Positions 41,018 through 50,967 are shown, counted from the stretch's first letter. The stretch is 64,000 nt of DNA from an uncultured Blautia sp. (GCA_905209435.1 CAJLTE010000006.1:1-64000), one strand, 5' to 3'. Made by a program: numbers and translations. The notes: a model not told the origin generated them from the letters alone.

Positions 41018-42034
41018 ATGGCAATTTTAGTTACAGGCGGAGCAGGCTATATTGGAAGCCATACAGTTGTAGAATTGCAGAACGCAGGATATGATGTTGT
41101 AGTTCTGGATAACTTAAGCAATGCAAGTGAGAAATCTCTGGACAGAGTTTCCAAGATCACAGGCAAACCAGTGAAATTCTACAAAGCAGATATCCTGGAC
41201 CGTGATGCTTTAAATGAAATTTTTGATAAAGAAGACATTGATTCCTGCATTCATTTCGCAGGTCTGAAAGCAGTAGGAGAATCTGTTGTCAAACCTTGGG
41301 AATATTATGAGAACAACATTGCAGGAACATTAACACTGGTAGATGTTATGAGAAAACATAATGTAAAGAACATTATCTTTTCTTCATCCGCAACTGTATA
41401 CGGAGATCCGGCTATCATCCCGATCACAGAAGAGTGCCCGAAAGGACAGTGCACAAATCCATACGGATGGACAAAATCTATGCTGGAGCAGATCCTGACA
41501 GACATCCAGAAGGCTGATCCGGAATGGAACGTAGTTCTTCTTCGTTACTTCAACCCGATCGGTGCTCATAAGAGCGGAACGATCGGAGAGAATCCAAACG
41601 GTATCCCGAATAACCTGATGCCATACATCACACAGGTTGCAGTTGGTAAATTGAAAGAACTTGGCGTATTCGGAAATGATTACGATACTCCGGACGGAAC
41701 AGGTGTAAGAGATTACATCCACGTAGTTGACCTTGCAAAAGGACATGTAAAAGCCCTCAAGAAAATCGAAGACAACTCCGGATTAAGCATTTACAATCTT
41801 GGTACAGGAAAAGGTTACAGCGTTCTTGACATCGTAAAGAACTTTGAAGCAGCTACAGGCGTTAAGATTCCATACGTGATCAAACCACGTCGTGCAGGTG
41901 ACATCGCAACATGCTATTCTGATGCTTCCAAGGCAGAAAGAGAACTTGGCTGGAAAGCAGAAAACGGCATCAAAGAAATGTGTGCTGACTCCTGGAGATG
42001 GCAGTCCAATAACCCGAATGGTTATGATGATTAA
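41018..42034 (+). CDS. galE: UDP-glucose 4-epimerase
   Basis: A 338-aa short-chain dehydrogenase-type epimerase interconverting UDP-Glc and UDP-Gal, and in many bacteria the N-acetylated forms. The NAD motif is [10 protein letters not shown] (6-15), SSSATVYG supplies the catalytic Ser, and Tyr149 and Lys153 form [14 protein letters not shown] and the full length are typical. RBS TTAGGAGG. It lies 527 bases after the hexosamine kinase, separated by a terminator, so it is a neighbour in pathway but has its own transcript. Confidence 0.95.
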   Translation: MAILVTGGAGYIGSHTVVELQNAGYDVVVLDNLSNASEKSLDRVSKITGKPVKFYKADILDRDALNEIFDKEDIDSCIHFAGLKAVGESVVKPWEYYENNIAGTLTLVDVMRKHNVKNIIFSSSATVYGDPAIIPITEECPKGQCTNPYGWTKSMLEQILTDIQKADPEWNVVLLRYFNPIGAHKSGTIGENPNGIPNNLMPYITQVAVGKLKELGVFGNDYDTPDGTGVRDYIHVVDLAKGHVKALKKIEDNSGLSIYNLGTGKGYSVLDIVKNFEAATGVKIPYVIKPRRAGDIATCYSDASKAERELGWKAENGIKEMCADSWRWQSNNPNGYDD

Positions 42035-42050
42035 TTAATACAGAATACAA

Positions 42051-42097
42051 ATATCCCCCACACATGTGAAAAATGCTCATGTGTGGGGGATATTTTA
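42051..42097 (+). terminator. Terminator of galE
   Basis: A perfect 16-bp stem, ATATCCCCCACACATG (42051-42066) with CATGTGTGGGGGATAT (42078-42093), then TTTTAA. Confidence 0.92.
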
Positions 42098-42112
42098 AAT
42101 TTACTGATAGGA

Positions 42113-42141
42113 TTGTCAGTATATTTTTTACTGGTTATAAT
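42113..42141 (+). promoter_or_regulatory. Sigma-A promoter of the nitrilase-family gene
   Basis: TTGTCA (42113-42118), 17 bases, TATAAT (42136-42141). Confidence 0.75.
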
Positions 42142-42186
42142 AGATAAAAACACTATGTTGTTATCTAAAGAAAGGACAGGATACAC

Positions 42187-42996
42187 ATGAAAGTAGCAGC
42201 AATCCAGATGCCCACAGTAAAAGATAAAATGCAGAATATCCGCACCGCAGGCACTTATATAGAAAAAATAAAAGCAGATAACCCGGACTTTGTAATTCTC
42301 CCGGAGATGTTCTGTTGTCCGTACCAGACTGAAAACTTTCCGGTTTATGCAGAAAAAGAAGGCGGCCCATCCTGGCAGGCGATGTCTGAGTATGCCAGAA
42401 AATACCATATTTATCTGATCGCAGGTTCTATGCCGGAAGTAGATGAGGCAGGAAATGTTTTTAATACTTCTTATATTTTTGACAGAGACGGAAAACAGAT
42501 CGGTAAGCACAGAAAAGCTCACCTTTTCGATATCAATGTAAAAAATGGCCAGTACTTTAAAGAATCCGATACCCTAACACCGGGAGAACACGCCACAGTA
42601 TTTGATACTGAATTTGGAAAAATGGGCGTCATGATCTGTTACGACATCCGTTTCCCTGAATTTGCACGTACAATGGTACTGGACGGTGCGAAGATGATCT
42701 TCGTCCCGGCAGCTTTTAATATGACTACAGGCCCTGCGCACTGGGAACTGACTTTCCGCGCAAGAGCTCTTGATAATCAGATTTACATGCTTGGATGTGC
42801 TCCTGCCAGAGACACACAGGCAGGATACATTTCCTGGGGACATTCCATTGTGACAGACCCCTGGGGACAGGTCATGAAACAGCTGGGTGAGAAAGAAGGC
42901 ATCTTAATAGAAGAAATAGATCTGGATCGCGAAGACCAGATCAGAGAGCAGCTTCCATTATTAAAGCACCGCAAATGTGAAATGTATCATTTATAG
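42187..42996 (+). CDS. Carbon-nitrogen hydrolase, Nit/omega-amidase-like
   Basis: A 269-aa enzyme of the nitrilase superfamily with the full catalytic triad: Glu40 (LPEMFCC), Lys110 (KHRKAHLFD) and Cys151 (MICYDIRFPE). The NxxF and FD..DI pattern and GPAHWELTFRARALDN match the Nit2/omega-amidase branch, which hydrolyses alpha-keto acid amides such as 2-oxoglutaramate or repairs deaminated metabolites. RBS is AAAGGACAGG. No terminator is seen before the next gene 127 bases on, so some co-transcription is possible. Confidence 0.9.
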   Translation: MKVAAIQMPTVKDKMQNIRTAGTYIEKIKADNPDFVILPEMFCCPYQTENFPVYAEKEGGPSWQAMSEYARKYHIYLIAGSMPEVDEAGNVFNTSYIFDRDGKQIGKHRKAHLFDINVKNGQYFKESDTLTPGEHATVFDTEFGKMGVMICYDIRFPEFARTMVLDGAKMIFVPAAFNMTTGPAHWELTFRARALDNQIYMLGCAPARDTQAGYISWGHSIVTDPWGQVMKQLGEKEGILIEEIDLDREDQIREQLPLLKHRKCEMYHL

Positions 42997-43123
42997 GAGG
43001 ACACATTTATTTCGCAAACTGACCATAAATCAAAAACATTTATCAGATATAGTAATACCATCAACAAAAACAAAAGAAACAGAGAACAGTAAAAATTATA
43101 AAAGTATAAAGCGAGGTATCACT

Positions 43124-45421
43124 ATGAAGTATAAACATCTGGCAATGATTATGGGAGTTATGATTACAGCAACGTCTGTTGGATCTGCAGCAACAGCATT
43201 TGCGGCAGACAGCAAGACAGAAAGTACTCAGGATGCAGAAGACACCACAGAAGATACAGCAGAGGCATCAGATACAGAAGAATCAAATGAAATCCTTGGA
43301 GAAGTAAAATCTGTAGAAGACGGAAAAATCACTATTGCAGTAGGAACCAGAAAAGAAATGGGCCAGCCTGGAGAACAGCCACAGGGTGGTGGAAATGGTG
43401 AAGCTCCGGAAAAACCGGACGGTGATGACGCAAAGGCAGACGGAGACGGCAAAGATTCTGAAGATACAGACAGTGAAACAACAGACGATGCCAGCACAGA
43501 AGAGTCATCAGATACAGAATCACCAGATGAAACATCTGATGATAAAACTGACAAAGGCGAATCATCAGATGGTAACGGTGATGGTCAGGGAGCACCAGAC
43601 GGTGAAGCTCCATCTATGTTAGACCTGACAGGCGAAGAACAGGAAATCACAGTTACAGACAGTACAGTAATCACAAAACAGACTATGGGCGGTGGTCAGG
43701 GAGCACCTGGTGGAGAGGCTCCTGAAAAACCAGATGGAGATAACGGAGAAGCGCCAGAGAAACCGGATGGAGATAATGCAGATGCAAAATCAGAAGATGC
43801 TGAAAACACCGATGATTCAGAAAAGACAGATGCATCTGACGACACAGAAAGCAGCGATTCAGAAGATAAATCTGAAGCATCTGACAGCGAAAATGCAGAC
43901 AGCAAAGCTCCGGAAAAACCAGACGGAGAAGCACCGGATGGTAACGGTCAGGCACCAGACGGCGCAGGTCAGACCGAAGAAATTACATTAGACGACATCA
44001 AAGAGGGCGATGTAGTAGCCATTACATTAGATGATGACGGAAACGCAGCAACCATCACAGTCCAGTCTATGGAAATGGGCGGTGGTCAGGGAGGACCTGG
44101 CGGTCAGGCTTCCGGTGTGGACAGTTATGATGCGGCCAACGAATACAGCTCAGATGAAACTGTTTCTGACACATCCTTGGAATCCACAGGCACAGACGAA
44201 AACGCAGCACTTGTTTCTGACGGCGCAGAAGTTACATTCAACAATGATGCAATCTCCAGAACATCTTCTGACAGCCAGGGTGGTGACAACTCCAGCTTCT
44301 ATGGCGTAGGTGCAGCAGTCCTTGCCACAGACGGAACCGCATATGTCAAAGACAGCACAGTAACTACAGACAGCAAAGGCGGCGCAGGACTTTTCGCGTA
44401 CGGCGATGGAACTGTATACGCAGCAGATACAGATATCACCACACAGCAGGATACCTCAGGCGGAATCCATGCAGCAGGCGGCGGCAAACTTTACGCATGG
44501 GATCTAAGTGTAGAGACAGATGGCGAATCATCAGCAGCGATCCGCAGTGACAGAGGCGGCGGAACAATGGTAGTAGACGGCGGTACTTATACATCCAACG
44601 GTGTTGGTTCCCCTGCAGTTTACTGTACAGCAGATATCGCAGTTAATAACGCAGAACTGACAGCAAATGGTTCAGAAGCAGTGTGCATCGAGGGCTTGAA
44701 CTCTCTAAGACTTTACAACAGCAACCTTACCGGAAACATGAGCGATGATGAGCAGAATGATACGACATGGACAGTTATTCTTTACCAGAGCATGTCCGGT
44801 GATTCAGAAGTTGGAAACAGCACCTTCCAGATGGATGGCGGTACCATTACATCCAAGAATGGTGGCTTATTCTATACAACTAATACAGAATGCACGATCG
44901 CATTAAAAGACGTGGACATCACATACAACGACGACAGCGAATTCTTCCTGCAGTGTACAGGAAACAACAACCAGCGTGGATGGGGACAGAGCGGTGCTAA
45001 CGGATCTGACTGCAACTTTACAGCTGACAGCCAGGATATGAAAGGCAATGTAATCTGGGATTCCATCAGCAATCTCGATTTCTACATGACCAACGGCAGC
45101 ACACTGGAAGGCGCATTCGTCAATGACGAATCTAATGCAGGAAATGGTGGAGACGGCTACTGCAACGTAGTGATCGACAAAGACTCCACATGGACAGTGA
45201 CAGGCGACAGTACCATCACATCCCTGTTAAATGCAGGAACCATCACAGATGCAGACGGCAAAACAGTTTCTATCGTAGGTACAGACGGTACTACTTATGT
45301 AGAAGGCGACAGCGACTACACAATCACAGTAGGTTCCTATCAGGACAGTGCAGATACCTCAAACGCAACAGCAATCGATGACTGGTCTAACTATGAAGTA
45401 GAAAGACCGGAGAACCTTTAA
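43124..45421 (+). CDS. Secreted acidic protein with repeat linker and beta-helix domain
   Basis: A 765-aa exported protein: Sec signal MKYKHLAMIMGV... with cleavage near AFAADS. Residues about 52-340 alternate small beta segments (ILGEVKSVEDGKITIAVG; EEQEITVTDSTVITKQT; EITLDDIKEGDVVAITLDDDGNAATITVQS) with Asp/Glu/Ser/Gly-rich linkers containing GEAPEKPDGDN repeats. Residues about 385-740 consist of short beta-strand turns (SAAIRSDRGGGTMVVDGGTYTSNG) like carbohydrate-binding beta-helix proteins. There is no LPXTG or membrane anchor. The start is ATG 43124 after GCGAGG; the longer frame from 42977 lies in untranslated sequence and the nitrilase end. Likely glycan binding at the surface, by resemblance only. 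Confidence 0.75.
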   Translation: MKYKHLAMIMGVMITATSVGSAATAFAADSKTESTQDAEDTTEDTAEASDTEESNEILGEVKSVEDGKITIAVGTRKEMGQPGEQPQGGGNGEAPEKPDGDDAKADGDGKDSEDTDSETTDDASTEESSDTESPDETSDDKTDKGESSDGNGDGQGAPDGEAPSMLDLTGEEQEITVTDSTVITKQTMGGGQGAPGGEAPEKPDGDNGEAPEKPDGDNADAKSEDAENTDDSEKTDASDDTESSDSEDKSEASDSENADSKAPEKPDGEAPDGNGQAPDGAGQTEEITLDDIKEGDVVAITLDDDGNAATITVQSMEMGGGQGGPGGQASGVDSYDAANEYSSDETVSDTSLESTGTDENAALVSDGAEVTFNNDAISRTSSDSQGGDNSSFYGVGAAVLATDGTAYVKDSTVTTDSKGGAGLFAYGDGTVYAADTDITTQQDTSGGIHAAGGGKLYAWDLSVETDGESSAAIRSDRGGGTMVVDGGTYTSNGVGSPAVYCTADIAVNNAELTANGSEAVCIEGLNSLRLYNSNLTGNMSDDEQNDTTWTVILYQSMSGDSEVGNSTFQMDGGTITSKNGGLFYTTNTECTIALKDVDITYNDDSEFFLQCTGNNNQRGWGQSGANGSDCNFTADSQDMKGNVIWDSISNLDFYMTNGSTLEGAFVNDESNAGNGGDGYCNVVIDKDSTWTVTGDSTITSLLNAGTITDADGKTVSIVGTDGTTYVEGDSDYTITVGSYQDSADTSNATAIDDWSNYEVERPENL

Positions 45422-45447
45422 TGATAAAATTCAATATAGAAATGTAA

Positions 45448-45479
45448 AAAAATCACGGTTTTTGCCGTGATTTTTTTAT
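45448..45479 (+). terminator. Terminator after the acidic beta-helix gene
   Basis: AAAAATCACGG (45448-45458) pairs with CCGTGATTTTT (45465-45475), T-rich on both strands. Confidence 0.9.
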
Positions 45480-45485
45480 TTATAT

Positions 45486-45525
45486 TTAACATTCATTTGA
45501 CACAAACACGATAGTTGAGAATAAA
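45486..45525 (+). promoter_or_regulatory. Candidate PHO box and promoter of the Ugp operon
   Basis: TTAACA (45486-45491) and TTGACA (45497-45502) are 11 bp apart, the same layout as at 28235. TTGACA may double as the -35; AATAAA (45520-45525) lies at 17 bases and TATAAT occurs at 45535. Confidence 0.5.
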
Positions 45526-45633
45526 AAAAGGCTTTATAATAGTGCCTGTCGTCAAAACAGTCAGCAAAAGAAACAGAAACAAAAAGCTGTCTGAAAATAC
45601 ACATAAAAAATTAAACGAGGAGAAAAAATCAGT

Positions 45634-46428
45634 ATGCAATATAATCTTGCGTTGATGTTAAAAGAAAAGAAATTATTTCTTCTGGACATTGACGGAACAG
45701 TTGCTCTGGGAAGTGAATTGCTGCCGGGGGCTGCAGATTTTCTTCGCACTGTAAAAAAGAATGGAGGAATTTTCCGCTTTCTTACAAATAATTCATCTAA
45801 GGCAGCAGGAGATTATGTAGAACAGTTTCATGACTGGGGAATTGAGACAGAGGAAACAGAATTTGTTACTGCCGGAACTTATGCCAGAGATTTTCTGAAA
45901 AAACATTATGGGGATAAAAAAATTCTGGCAGCAGCAACAGAAACCTACTGTAATGAATTGCGAAAAGCCGGTCTTACGATTACGGATCAGGCAGGTGATG
46001 ACGTAGACTGTGTACTTTGTGCTTATGATACAGAACTAACTTATGAAAAACTGGTTCAGGTCTGCAGACAGCTGACGGAGACAAAAGTTCCCTGGTTTGC
46101 AACAAATCCGGATCTGCGTTGCCCGATTGATTTTGGAATGGTTCCGGACTGCGGGTCCATTTGCCGGATGATCACAGCTTCAGTTGGCAGAGAGCCGAAA
46201 TATATTGGGAAACCGGCACCTGGAATGGTATATGCCTGTCTGGAAGAAACGGGATGTACTGCTGAACAGACACTTCTGATCGGTGACAGGATCTATACGG
46301 ATATGGAATGCGGCAGACGTGCAGGAGTTGACAGTTGTCTGGTACTCACAGGCGAGGGAAAGGCAGAAGAATGGAAAAACGGTTTTCAGTGCCAGTCGCT
46401 GGGAAAACTCGCCGGATATCTGTCATAA
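45634..46428 (+). CDS. HAD-IIA family phosphatase (possible glycerol-3-phosphate or phosphoglycolate phosphatase)
   Basis: A 264-aa HAD hydrolase: motif I FLLDIDGTV (nucleophile Asp18, acid Asp20), motif II LTNNSS, motif III Lys in YIGKPAPGM, motif IV LLIGDRIYTDMECG. The C2A cap between motifs II and III places it with NagD, p-nitrophenylphosphatases and the animal PGP enzyme, which splits glycerol-3-phosphate and phosphoglycolate. It is the first gene of the Ugp-type operon, 37 bases before the ATPase, so removal of phosphate from imported glycerol-3-phosphate is a reasonable guess. The ATG follows GAGGAG. Confidence 0.85.
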   Translation: MQYNLALMLKEKKLFLLDIDGTVALGSELLPGAADFLRTVKKNGGIFRFLTNNSSKAAGDYVEQFHDWGIETEETEFVTAGTYARDFLKKHYGDKKILAAATETYCNELRKAGLTITDQAGDDVDCVLCAYDTELTYEKLVQVCRQLTETKVPWFATNPDLRCPIDFGMVPDCGSICRMITASVGREPKYIGKPAPGMVYACLEETGCTAEQTLLIGDRIYTDMECGRRAGVDSCLVLTGEGKAEEWKNGFQCQSLGKLAGYLS

Positions 46429-46465
46429 AAAATTACCATAGAAACAGGAACAGAAAGGAAAGTAA

Positions 46466-47599
46466 ATGTCAGAAATTATATTAAAAGACGTCTGCAAAAG
46501 CTATGAAAATGGCTTTCAGGCAGTAAAAGACTTTAACCTGGAAATAGAAAAAGGAGAACTTGTAGTGTTTGTAGGTCCGTCCGGATGCGGAAAATCAACA
46601 ACACTTCGAATGATCGCAGGACTTGAGGATATCAGCGATGGTGAATTGTGGATCGGAGATAAACTTGTTAATTATCTGGAACCAAAAGAACGCGATCTGG
46701 CAATGGTATTTCAGAGCTATGCGCTTTATCCGCAGATGAATATTTATGATAACATTGCTTTTTCTTTACAGGTGAGAAAAGTGCCCAAAAAGGAAATAGA
46801 CAAAAAGGTCCATCAGGTAGCGGAACTTCTGGGACTGGAAAATTTGCTGAAGCAGCGACCAAAGAATCTTTCGGGTGGTCAGCGTCAGAGAGTTGCCATA
46901 GGAAATGCTATTATCCGCGAGCCAAAAGTTCTTCTTATGGATGAACCATTATCTAATCTGGACGCCAAGCTTCGTACCCAGATGCGCGTAGAACTGGCAA
47001 ACATACATAAATCCCTTGGAAATACCATTATTTATGTCACACATGACCAGACAGAAGCTATGACTCTGGGTGACAGGATTGTAGTGATGAATCAGGGCGT
47101 GATACAACAGGCAGACACACCACAGAATCTTTATAATTACCCGGTAAACCGTTTTGTTGCAGGATTTATCGGATCTCCGTCCATGAATTTTATCAAAGGG
47201 ATTGCGATGGAGAGAGTCGGTGTTCCTACATTTTGTGTTGAACAGGGCGGAAATATTCCGATTCCGGAGTTTTTGTGGAAAATCCTGAAAAGTAAAGGAT
47301 TTGTCTGCAGGAATATTGAACTGGGAATTCGTCCGGAGCATTTTCTGGAAAGACCTGCAGAGGCAGATACCAGATGTGAGTGGAAAATGGAAGTTACCGT
47401 CACAGCCAGAGAACTTCTGGGAGCAGAAGTTATTCTACATTTTAATCACAATGGACAGGACTGCTGTGCAAAGGTTTCCGGTGACAGCCTTCTCGATAAA
47501 GGTGATAAAGCAACGCTCTGGATCGACATGGCCTGCATTTCAGCATTTGATCTGGAAACACAGGAGAATATCACATTAAAACAGAATTATTTTTCGTAA
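46466..47599 (+). CDS. ugpC: ABC transporter ATPase, UgpC/MalK type
   Basis: A 377-aa ATPase for carbohydrate or glycerol-phosphate import. Walker A is GPSGCGKST, the Q-loop FQSYALYP, the signature LSGGQRQR, Walker B LLMDEPLSNLD and the H-loop VTHDQTEA. Residues about 240-375 form the TOBE/OB regulatory domain (LGIRPEHF). RBS AAAGGAAAG. It probably drives the Ugp permeases that follow, and as a multitask ATPase could also serve the sugar transporter at 35047-38273, which lacks one. Confidence 0.88.
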   Translation: MSEIILKDVCKSYENGFQAVKDFNLEIEKGELVVFVGPSGCGKSTTLRMIAGLEDISDGELWIGDKLVNYLEPKERDLAMVFQSYALYPQMNIYDNIAFSLQVRKVPKKEIDKKVHQVAELLGLENLLKQRPKNLSGGQRQRVAIGNAIIREPKVLLMDEPLSNLDAKLRTQMRVELANIHKSLGNTIIYVTHDQTEAMTLGDRIVVMNQGVIQQADTPQNLYNYPVNRFVAGFIGSPSMNFIKGIAMERVGVPTFCVEQGGNIPIPEFLWKILKSKGFVCRNIELGIRPEHFLERPAEADTRCEWKMEVTVTARELLGAEVILHFNHNGQDCCAKVSGDSLLDKGDKATLWIDMACISAFDLETQENITLKQNYFS

Positions 47600-47631
47600 C
47601 TGAAAATAAAAAAATGAAAGGCGTAAAACTA

Positions 47632-48489
47632 ATGAAAAAGTTAAAAAATGCAGGTGCCTACGCATACCTGCTTCCAAGTTTCCTGATCTTCGGAATCTTC
47701 TTATTCTATCCGTTTTTTAAAACATTATACTTAAGTCTCTTCAAAACAAACAAGATGGGTCAGGCAAAATTATTCGTAGGATTTGGCAATTACAAAGAAT
47801 TATTCCAGTCATCTTCATTCTGGAACAGTCTGGCAGTAACCCTGATTTTTGTTGTGATAGTGGTTGCAGTCAGCATGATCCTGGGACTTACGACAGCAAT
47901 CCTCTGTAACAAAACATTTCCGGGAATCCGATTTTTCAGTACGGCTTATGCACTGCCAATGGCAATCGCATCCAGTTCAGCTGCTATGGTTTTCAAGATT
48001 ATGCTTCATCCGTCTGTAGGAATTATCAATAAGATTTTTCATTTGGACATCAATTGGGTCAGTGATCCGAAATATGCGCTGATTTGCGTGGCAGTTCTTA
48101 CTGCATGGCTCAACAGTGGAATCAATTTTCTGTATTTTTCCGCAGGATTAAGCAATATCGATGAAACTATTTACGAACGTGCTTCCGTAGACGGTGCGAG
48201 TTCATTTCAGAAATTTTACCGCCTGACACTTCCAGGTCTGGCACCAATGATGTTCTACACATTAGTAGTAAATATCATTCAGGCATTCCAGTCATTCGGA
48301 CAGGTTAAGATTCTGACAGAGGGAGGTCCTGGAGAATCCACGAACCTGATCGTGTACTCTATTTACAGGGATGCATTCTTTAATTACCGTTTCGGAAGTG
48401 CAGCAGCCCAGTCAGTTGTGCTTTTCCTGATTGTGTTGGTACTTACTCTGGCAATGTTCAAAATTGAGAAAAAAGGAGTGAAATATTAA
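47632..48489 (+). CDS. ugpA: ABC permease, UgpA type
   Basis: A 285-aa permease with six helices beginning AYAYLLPSFLIFGIFLFYPFF and the EAA-like loop TIYERASVDGASSFQKFYRLTLPG. The ATG at 47632 is chosen because AAAGGCG lies before it; the ATG at 47614 has no ribosome site. It ends overlapping the next gene by one base. Family-1 permeases look alike; the Ugp assignment comes from the binding protein and glycerophosphodiesterase in the same cluster. Confidence 0.85.
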   Translation: MKKLKNAGAYAYLLPSFLIFGIFLFYPFFKTLYLSLFKTNKMGQAKLFVGFGNYKELFQSSSFWNSLAVTLIFVVIVVAVSMILGLTTAILCNKTFPGIRFFSTAYALPMAIASSSAAMVFKIMLHPSVGIINKIFHLDINWVSDPKYALICVAVLTAWLNSGINFLYFSAGLSNIDETIYERASVDGASSFQKFYRLTLPGLAPMMFYTLVVNIIQAFQSFGQVKILTEGGPGESTNLIVYSIYRDAFFNYRFGSAAAQSVVLFLIVLVLTLAMFKIEKKGVKY

Positions 48490-49412
48490 TGTCACAGATA
48501 GGCAGTATCACTGTTGAAAAAGAAAAACAGATGGCTCTGGAACGCCAGAAGTTTCAGGAAGCAAAGGCAAAAATGCTGGCTCAGCAGAAGTATAAAAGAG
48601 CAGTCAGAACTACTGGACATATTGCATTAAATATCGTTGTGGCACTGATTGTTCTTCTGCCCCTTTTATATGCAGTAAGCATAGCATTTATGCCATCCAG
48701 TGAACTTTTTACTTTGGATCTGAATATCCTGCCGAAACATCCGACGCTTGAGAATTTCCGTCAGGCATTACAGAAAGTTCCGCTTGTACGCTTCGTGATC
48801 AACTCATTCCTGGTAGCAGGACTCATCACGTTCGGACAGATCATTTCCTGTTCCCTGGCAGCATTTTCATTCTCTTTTCTGGATTTCAAAGGAAAAAATG
48901 TGCTGTTTATGCTGGTAATGGCAACTATGATGATTCCTGGAGAAGCAACCATTATTTCCAATTACCTGACAGTCAGCGGATGGAACTGGTTAGACTCTTA
49001 TCAGGTACTGATCGTGCCGTATCTTACATCTGCAATGGGAATCTTCCTGTTCAGACAGTTTTATCTTACATTTCCGATCTCTCTATATGAATCAGCGAAG
49101 ATCGACGGATGCTCCAATCTGCGATTCATCTGGCAGATTCTGATGCCACTGACGAAATCAGCAATGGGAGCTATGGCAGTTTATACCTTTATCAACGCAT
49201 GGAACATGTATATGTGGCCTCTGCTTGTAACTGGTTCAGACAAAATGCGTACCGTACAGATCGGTATCGGAATGCTGGACAGCGTGGATTCTCAGTCCAT
49301 CACACTGATGATCGCAGGTGTTGTATTGATCATCCTGCCATCCATTTCCATCTTTATCGCAGGCCAGAAACAGCTGATCCGAGGCATGTTCTCAGGCGCC
49401 GTAAAAGGTTGA
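48489..49412 (+). CDS. ugpE: ABC permease, UgpE type
   Basis: A 307-aa permease with six helices after a long charged cytoplasmic N-terminus (about 45 residues, KEKQMALERQKFQEAKAKM). The coupling loop is LYESAKIDGCSNLRFIWQILMP. The start overlaps the ugpA stop (TAATG). The binding-protein gene follows after 185 bases with no clear terminator between. Confidence 0.86.
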   Translation: MSQIGSITVEKEKQMALERQKFQEAKAKMLAQQKYKRAVRTTGHIALNIVVALIVLLPLLYAVSIAFMPSSELFTLDLNILPKHPTLENFRQALQKVPLVRFVINSFLVAGLITFGQIISCSLAAFSFSFLDFKGKNVLFMLVMATMMIPGEATIISNYLTVSGWNWLDSYQVLIVPYLTSAMGIFLFRQFYLTFPISLYESAKIDGCSNLRFIWQILMPLTKSAMGAMAVYTFINAWNMYMWPLLVTGSDKMRTVQIGIGMLDSVDSQSITLMIAGVVLIILPSISIFIAGQKQLIRGMFSGAVKG

Positions 49413-49597
49413 GATATAGATAAACAACAGTTACAACAAAAAATTGTAATACAGACTTACAAAAAGCAACACAACTGTCGACAAACAAAAAATGGCAGCC
49501 GCTGTTCGGATATAAGCAGCTAACATAACAAACTGTAAATATCCGTCGGCACAAAAAAATAAGCATAAAAAAAGCATAAGAAAAAGAGAGGTAAAGT

Positions 49598-50929
49598 ATG
49601 AAACGCAAACTCGCAGTTTTATTAACAGCAGCAACAGTATTCAGCGCAGTTCTCCCAACAACCTGCATGGCAGCAGAAAACAAAGCAGACATCCCGGAGG
49701 GCACAACTATTACATTCTGGCACGCAATGGGTGGTGTCAATGGAGAAGCACTGGATTATCTGGTCAATAAATTCAATGAAGAGAACGAATACGGAATTAC
49801 CGTAGACTCCCAGTATCAGGGTTCTTATGATGATGCCATTAATAAACTGAAAAGTGCTCAGCTGGGAAACATGGGGGCAGATCTGGTTCAGGTTTATGAT
49901 ATCGGAACCCGTTTTATGATTGATTCCGGATGGGTTATCCCAATGCAGGACATGATCGACAGCGAGGGATACGATGTATCTGATCTGGAAGAAAACATCA
50001 CTGCTTACTACACAGTAAATGATGAATTATATTCCATGCCATTCAACTCATCCACACCGATCCTTTATTACAATAAGGATATGTTTGACAAAGCAGGTGT
50101 AACTGAGATTCCTACAAGCCTGGAGGGAATTGCTAATATCGCAGATGACCTTGTAAACAAAGGTGGTGCGGGAGAAGCATTATCTATGGGAATCTACGGA
50201 TGGTTCTTCGAAGAATTCATGTGCAAACAGGGGCTTGCGTATGTAGACAACGGAAATGGACGTGAGGCAGCGGCAGAAAAAGTTGTATTTGATGAAAACG
50301 GCGGCGCTCTGAACATTCTGAACGAGTGGAAAAAGCTCTATGATGCAGGCTATGCACCAAACGTAGGAAGAGGCGGAGATTCCGGACTTGCTGATTTCTC
50401 CTCAGGAAAGGCTGCTATGACATTAGGTTCCACAGCATCTTTAAAACAGATCCTGCAGGATGTAAATGGTTCCTTTGAAGTAGGTACTGCATACTTCCCA
50501 TCCATCACAGATGATGACAAAGGCGGTGTATCCATCGGTGGTGCTTCCCTCTGGATGCTGAACAACCAGGATGATGCAAAGAAAGCTGCAACTTGGGAAT
50601 TCGTAAAATATCTTGTATCCGCAGAATCACAGGCATACTGGAACGCACAGACAGGATACTTCCCTGTAACAACAGCAGCACATGACGAACAGGTATTCAA
50701 AGACAACATCGCAGAATACCCACAGTTCCAGACAGCTATCGATCAGCTTCACGATTCTGCACCGGAATATGCAGGTGCACTCCTCAGTGTATTCCCGGAA
50801 GCACGTGCAATTGTAGAAACAGAAGTAGAAAATATGCTCAATGGAAAAGAATCTGCAGAAGATGCAGTAAGCAAGATGGCTTCTGACATGAACAAATCTA
50901 TTGAAGACTATAACTTACTGAATGAATAA
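49598..50929 (+). CDS. ugpB: Glycerol-3-phosphate/glycerophosphodiester-binding protein, UgpB type
   Basis: A 443-aa secreted binding protein. Sec signal MKRKLAVLLTAATVFSAVL... with cleavage near CMAAEN; the Cys is not in a good lipobox. ITFWHAMGGVNGEAL is the UgpB hallmark that helps bind the phosphate end of glycerol phosphates, and VYDIGTRFMIDSGWVIPMQ and YNKDMFDKAG match the family. RBS GAGAGG. The upstream transporter genes and the glycerophosphodiesterase just after it support the substrate. Ends at its own terminator. Confidence 0.88.
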   Translation: MKRKLAVLLTAATVFSAVLPTTCMAAENKADIPEGTTITFWHAMGGVNGEALDYLVNKFNEENEYGITVDSQYQGSYDDAINKLKSAQLGNMGADLVQVYDIGTRFMIDSGWVIPMQDMIDSEGYDVSDLEENITAYYTVNDELYSMPFNSSTPILYYNKDMFDKAGVTEIPTSLEGIANIADDLVNKGGAGEALSMGIYGWFFEEFMCKQGLAYVDNGNGREAAAEKVVFDENGGALNILNEWKKLYDAGYAPNVGRGGDSGLADFSSGKAAMTLGSTASLKQILQDVNGSFEVGTAYFPSITDDDKGGVSIGGASLWMLNNQDDAKKAATWEFVKYLVSAESQAYWNAQTGYFPVTTAAHDEQVFKDNIAEYPQFQTAIDQLHDSAPEYAGALLSVFPEARAIVETEVENMLNGKESAEDAVSKMASDMNKSIEDYNLLNE

Positions 50930-50967
50930 ACAATCAGAGAAAAACAAAATTAAAAGTGATATACTTA

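Noticed and set aside
42977..43123. 49 extra N-terminal residues on the beta-helix protein
   Set aside because: They overlap the end of the nitrilase gene and precede a perfect signal peptide that begins at the ATG at 43124.
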